Made by a program: the position numbers and the translations under genes
NCBI GenBank assembly: GCA_947311815.1
Contig: CAMZMA010000304.1
Location: 1-10,554, forward strand
DNA length: 10,554 bases
Reading direction: 5' to 3'
From: an uncultured Flavobacteriaceae bacterium
GTDB taxonomy: Bacteria > Bacteroidota > Bacteroidia > Flavobacteriales > Flavobacteriaceae
Shown: positions 8,306-10,554 of the stretch, piece by piece
Numbering within the stretch: the first letter of the stretch is position 1
How the letters are laid out: the number at the start of each line of letters is the position of its first letter
The notes under the pieces: generated by a model
Database searches by the model: none
Seen by the model: the letters and a program-made list of their open reading frames with translations, nothing else
What the model was told of the DNA's origin: nothing

Positions 8306-8332
8306 GATTGCTTCACTTTGTTTGTAATGACG
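8306..8332. repeat. Decayed copy of a dispersed CGTCATT...GAAGCAATC repeat
   Basis: On the minus strand this 27-base stretch begins CGTCATT and ends GAAGCAATC, with ACAAACAAAGT between. I recall a common intergenic element with the same ends and a middle GCGAGCGAAGC. Against that, all five differences are transitions towards A or T. It sits in the leader of the barrel-protein gene. Identification is from memory. Confidence 0.45.
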
Positions 8333-8336
8333 TTTA

Positions 8337-8344
8337 CAAATATA
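8337..8344 (-). promoter_or_regulatory. Possible promoter of the barrel-protein gene, -7 element TATATTTG
   Basis: TATATTTG on the minus strand matches TAnnTTTG perfectly and lies directly against the dnaK terminator stem. No clear -33 TTTG is found 17-21 bases upstream, where the terminator stem lies. The leader to the ATG at 8253 would be about 75-80 bases and would include the 8306-8332 repeat. Confidence 0.35.
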
Positions 8345-8376
8345 AAAAACGCAATCAATTAAATGATTGCGTTTTT
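8345..8376 (-). terminator. Rho-independent terminator of dnaK
   Basis: A 13-bp stem (8345-8357 with 8364-8376; AAAAACGCAATCA on the plus strand) closes a 6-base loop. On the minus strand the far arm ends GCGTTTTT and runs on into TATATTTG. It lies about 70 bases after the dnaK stop and separates dnaK from the barrel-protein gene. Confidence 0.85.
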
Positions 8377-8423
8377 AGATTTATTTGTAGTTAAAGAAAA
8401 GTAATCTAAATTAAGATGGCTTT

Positions 8424-8440
8424 ACTTCGATTGCGCTCAG
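8424..8440. repeat. Diverged single copy of the CTGAGCGTAGTCGAAG-type repeat
   Basis: ACTTCGATTGCGCTCAG matches the core of the 4963-4986 element at 15 of 17 positions, both differences being transitions. It begins six bases after the dnaK stop, much as the two-copy version sits just after pyrG. Only one orientation is present, so it cannot form the long hairpin. Confidence 0.6.
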
Positions 8441-8446
8441 GACAAG

Positions 8447-10348
8447 CTACTTCACTTCTTCGAAATCTACGTCTTCTACATTATCAGTGTCATCATTAGA
8501 AGCGTCTCCTTGTGGAGCTTCTTGTTGAGCGCCTGCACCTGCTTCTTGTTCTGCTTTGTACATTTCTTCAGAGGCAGCTTTCCATGCTTCGTTAATGGTT
8601 TCCATAGCACTATCAATTTGTGCAAGGTCTTTAGATTCGTGTGCTTTTTTCAAAGTTTCTAAAGCGGCTTCAATCGGTGCTTTTTTATCATCAGATAATT
8701 TATCACCAAATTCTTTTAATTGCTTTTCTGTTTGAAAAATCATTGAATCTGCTCCGTTAATTTTTTCGGCAGTTTCTTTTGCTTCTTTATCGGCATCAGC
8801 ATTTGCTTCTGCTTCTTGTTTCATTTTTTGAATTTCTTCATCAGACAATCCAGAAGAAGCTTCAATTCTAATCTCATGAGATTTGTTGGTACCTTTATCT
8901 AAGGCAGAAACTTTTATAATTCCGTTGGCATCAATATCAAAAGTTACTTCAATTTGAGGAACTCCTCTTCCTGCTGGTGGAATGCCATCTAAATGAAAGC
9001 GACCAATGGTATTATTGTCTTTTGCCATGGCTCTTTCTCCTTGTAAAACATGAATTTCTACAGAAGGTTGATTGTCTACAGCGGTAGAAAATACTTGCGA
9101 TTTTTTAGTAGGAATCGTTGTATTTGCATCAATTAACTTGGTCATTACGTTCCCCATTGTTTCAATTCCTAATGATAAAGGTGTAACGTCTAACAACAAT
9201 ACATCTTTTACATCTCCGCTTAAAACTCCACCTTGTATTGCTGCTCCTAAAGCGACAACTTCATCAGGGTTTACACCTTTACTAGGTGCTTTTTTAAAGA
9301 ATTTTTCTACGGCTTCTTGTACTGCAGGAATACGTGTAGAACCACCAACCAATACAATTTCATCGATATCATTAATGGTTAAATCGGCACTTTTTAATGC
9401 AGTTGCACAAGGCTCAATGGTTCTTTTTACTAAATCATCAATTAATTGCTCAAATTTAGCTCTACTTAAACTACGTACCAAGTGTTTTGGTCCGCTTGCA
9501 GTTGCTGTAACGTAAGGTAAATTAATTTCTGTAGTGCTAGAACTAGATAACTCTATTTTTGCTTTTTCGGCAGCTTCTTTTAAACGTTGTAAAGCCATTG
9601 GGTCTTTACGTAAATCGATGTTTTCTTCGCTGTTAAATTCGTCTGCTAACCAGTTAATAATTTTTTCATCAACATCATCACCACCTAAATGCGTATCTCC
9701 ATCAGTAGCTAATACTTCAAAAACGCCATCGCCTAATTCTAGTACAGAAACATCGTGAGTTCCTCCACCAAAATCAAAAACAACTATTTTTTGATCTTCA
9801 TTTTTCTTGTCTAGTCCGTATGCTAATGCAGCGGCAGTTGGCTCGTTTATAATTCTACGAACTTTTAAACCTGCAATTTCACCAGCTTCTTTGGTTGCTT
9901 GTCTTTGCGCATCGTTAAAATAAGCAGGTACAGTAATTACTGCTTCAGCAACGTCAGTACCTAAATAATCTTCGGCAGTCTTTTTCATTTTTTGAAGTAC
10001 CATGGCAGAAATTTCTTGAGGCGTATATAAACGTCCATCAATATCTACACGAGGTGTGTCATTGTCTCCTTTTACTACTTTATAAGGTACTCTTTTAATT
10101 TCTTTAGACGATTCAGAAAACTTATTTCCCATAAAACGTTTGATAGAATAAACGGTTTTTGTAGGGTTGGTTACTGCTTGTCTTTTTGCAGGATCACCAA
10201 TTTTACGTTCTCCTCCTTCTACAAATGCCACAATTGATGGCGTTGTTCTTTTTCCTTCTGCATTAGGAATTACTACTGGTTCGTTACCTTCCATTACGGA
10301 TACACACGAGTTGGTAGTTCCTAAATCAATTCCTATAATTTTACTCAT
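8447..10348 (-). CDS. dnaK: Molecular chaperone DnaK (Hsp70)
   Basis: DnaK is the ATP-driven cytoplasmic chaperone that binds unfolded segments together with DnaJ and GrpE. The 633-residue length is normal. The nucleotide-binding domain (1 to about 380) has phosphate-1 IGIDLGTTNSCV (5-16) and the linker-proximal adenosine motif IVLVGGSTRIPAVQ (331-344). Phosphate-2 is VFDFGGGTHDVS (190-201), where histidine 198 replaces the phenylalanine of E. coli; I recall this as usual in flavobacterial DnaK. T197 corresponds to the autophosphorylated threonine of E. coli. The linker DVLLLDVTPLSLG (382-394) leads to the substrate-binding beta domain (about 395-500) and the helical lid. The tail is acidic and ends VEDVDFEEVK. 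No grpE or dnaJ is adjacent and no CIRCE operator precedes the gene. The start and first codons are duplicated in reverse at the window end. Confidence 0.98.
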   Translation of the reverse strand: MSKIIGIDLGTTNSCVSVMEGNEPVVIPNAEGKRTTPSIVAFVEGGERKIGDPAKRQAVTNPTKTVYSIKRFMGNKFSESSKEIKRVPYKVVKGDNDTPRVDIDGRLYTPQEISAMVLQKMKKTAEDYLGTDVAEAVITVPAYFNDAQRQATKEAGEIAGLKVRRIINEPTAAALAYGLDKKNEDQKIVVFDFGGGTHDVSVLELGDGVFEVLATDGDTHLGGDDVDEKIINWLADEFNSEENIDLRKDPMALQRLKEAAEKAKIELSSSSTTEINLPYVTATASGPKHLVRSLSRAKFEQLIDDLVKRTIEPCATALKSADLTINDIDEIVLVGGSTRIPAVQEAVEKFFKKAPSKGVNPDEVVALGAAIQGGVLSGDVKDVLLLDVTPLSLGIETMGNVMTKLIDANTTIPTKKSQVFSTAVDNQPSVEIHVLQGERAMAKDNNTIGRFHLDGIPPAGRGVPQIEVTFDIDANGIIKVSALDKGTNKSHEIRIEASSGLSDEEIQKMKQEAEANADADKEAKETAEKINGADSMIFQTEKQLKEFGDKLSDDKKAPIEAALETLKKAHESKDLAQIDSAMETINEAWKAASEEMYKAEQEAGAGAQQEAPQGDASNDDTDNVEDVDFEEVK

Positions 10349-10554
10349 AATATATGTGTTATTTAATTTTTATTCAGTTTTATTTACTGATGTTGTAATA
10401 GTCAAGATGTATGCCAAGAGGTTTTGCAATAAAAATTGTCAGTTTTTAAAAGATATTTTTATTGCAAAACCTCTTGGCATACATCTTGACTATTAGAACA
10501 TCAGTAAATAAAACTGAATAAAAATTAAATAACACATATATTATGAGTAAAATT
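10337..10554. repeat. Terminal inverted repeat: 100-base arms, 18-base loop, mirroring the dnaK leader and start
   Basis: Bases 10337-10436 and 10455-10554 are reverse complements at 99 of 100 positions, the exception being G at both 10395 and 10496. The loop is TGTCAGTTTTTAAAAGAT (10437-10454). The left arm is the dnaK leader plus the first four codons. The right arm therefore shows the same leader followed by ATGAGTAAAATT (MSKI) on the plus strand at 10543-10554. The arms run to the last base, so the full extent is unknown. Such a structure at a sequence end is typical of a fold-back chimera or an assembler turning back on itself. A real inverted duplication cannot be excluded. Leader bases 10349-10454 hold no promoter I trust. 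Confidence 0.95.

Noticed and set aside
8447..10348. Histidine in place of phenylalanine in the DnaK phosphate-2 motif as an unusual substitution
   Set aside because: I recall GGGTHDVS as the normal form in flavobacterial DnaK, so it is a lineage feature rather than an anomaly.
10402..10420. Sigma-54-like site TTGGCATACATCTTGA upstream of dnaK
   Set aside because: The -24 half matches, but the essential -12 GC is GA here, so the match is incomplete. No good TAnnTTTG was found either, so the dnaK promoter is left uncalled.
10167..10496. 109-residue plus-strand open frame running into the inverted repeat
   Set aside because: It is antisense to dnaK over most of its length and its end depends on the fold-back junction.
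10543..10554. A second dnaK gene starting on the plus strand
   Set aside because: Only four codons are present and they belong to the inverted repeat. A separate gene cannot be claimed from them.

Overview
The window is AT-rich bacterial chromosome, most likely from a marine member of the Flavobacteriaceae (Bacteroidota). This rests on three things. YidC has the long Bacteroidota architecture with a very basic tail. DnaK has the phosphate-2 form GGGTHDVS and a C-terminus ending DFEEVK. The promoters read TAnnTTTG, with no Shine-Dalgarno sequence before the start codons. I would not name a genus from this alone.

All genes lie on the minus strand, so transcription runs from high to low coordinates. 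In that order they are dnaK (10348-8447), an outer-membrane barrel protein of unknown function (8253-6715), pyrG for CTP synthase (6607-4997), yidC for the membrane protein insertase (4621-2741), and an M16 zinc-peptidase lipoprotein (from 2615 past the left edge). They do not look like one operon: a terminator-like hairpin separates each pair, and several genes have their own TAnnTTTG promoter. Roles are mostly housekeeping: protein folding, pyrimidine nucleotide synthesis, inner-membrane protein insertion, and peptide or protein degradation in the envelope. The M16 gene is broken by a frameshift near 1853-1866, best explained by loss of about 11 bases.

The intergenic regions hold three kinds of short element resembling dispersed repeats. 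One is an 83-bp GC-rich REP-like element (4783-4865). The second is a CTGAGCGTAGTCGAAG-type element, present as two tandem units with the core inverted in one (4901-4994) plus a diverged copy just after dnaK (8424-8440). The third is a decayed copy of a CGTCATT...GAAGCAATC element (8306-8332).

The right end (10337-10554) is a near-perfect inverted repeat, two 100-base arms around an 18-base loop. Its right arm repeats the dnaK leader and first four codons in opposite orientation. This is most simply a fold-back artefact at a contig end, though a real inverted duplication is possible. I found no RNA genes, CRISPR array, insertion sequence or clearly new biological system. The observations most worth checking are the terminal fold-back, the triplicated glycine-rich barrel protein, the inverted-core tandem repeat and the broken peptidase.
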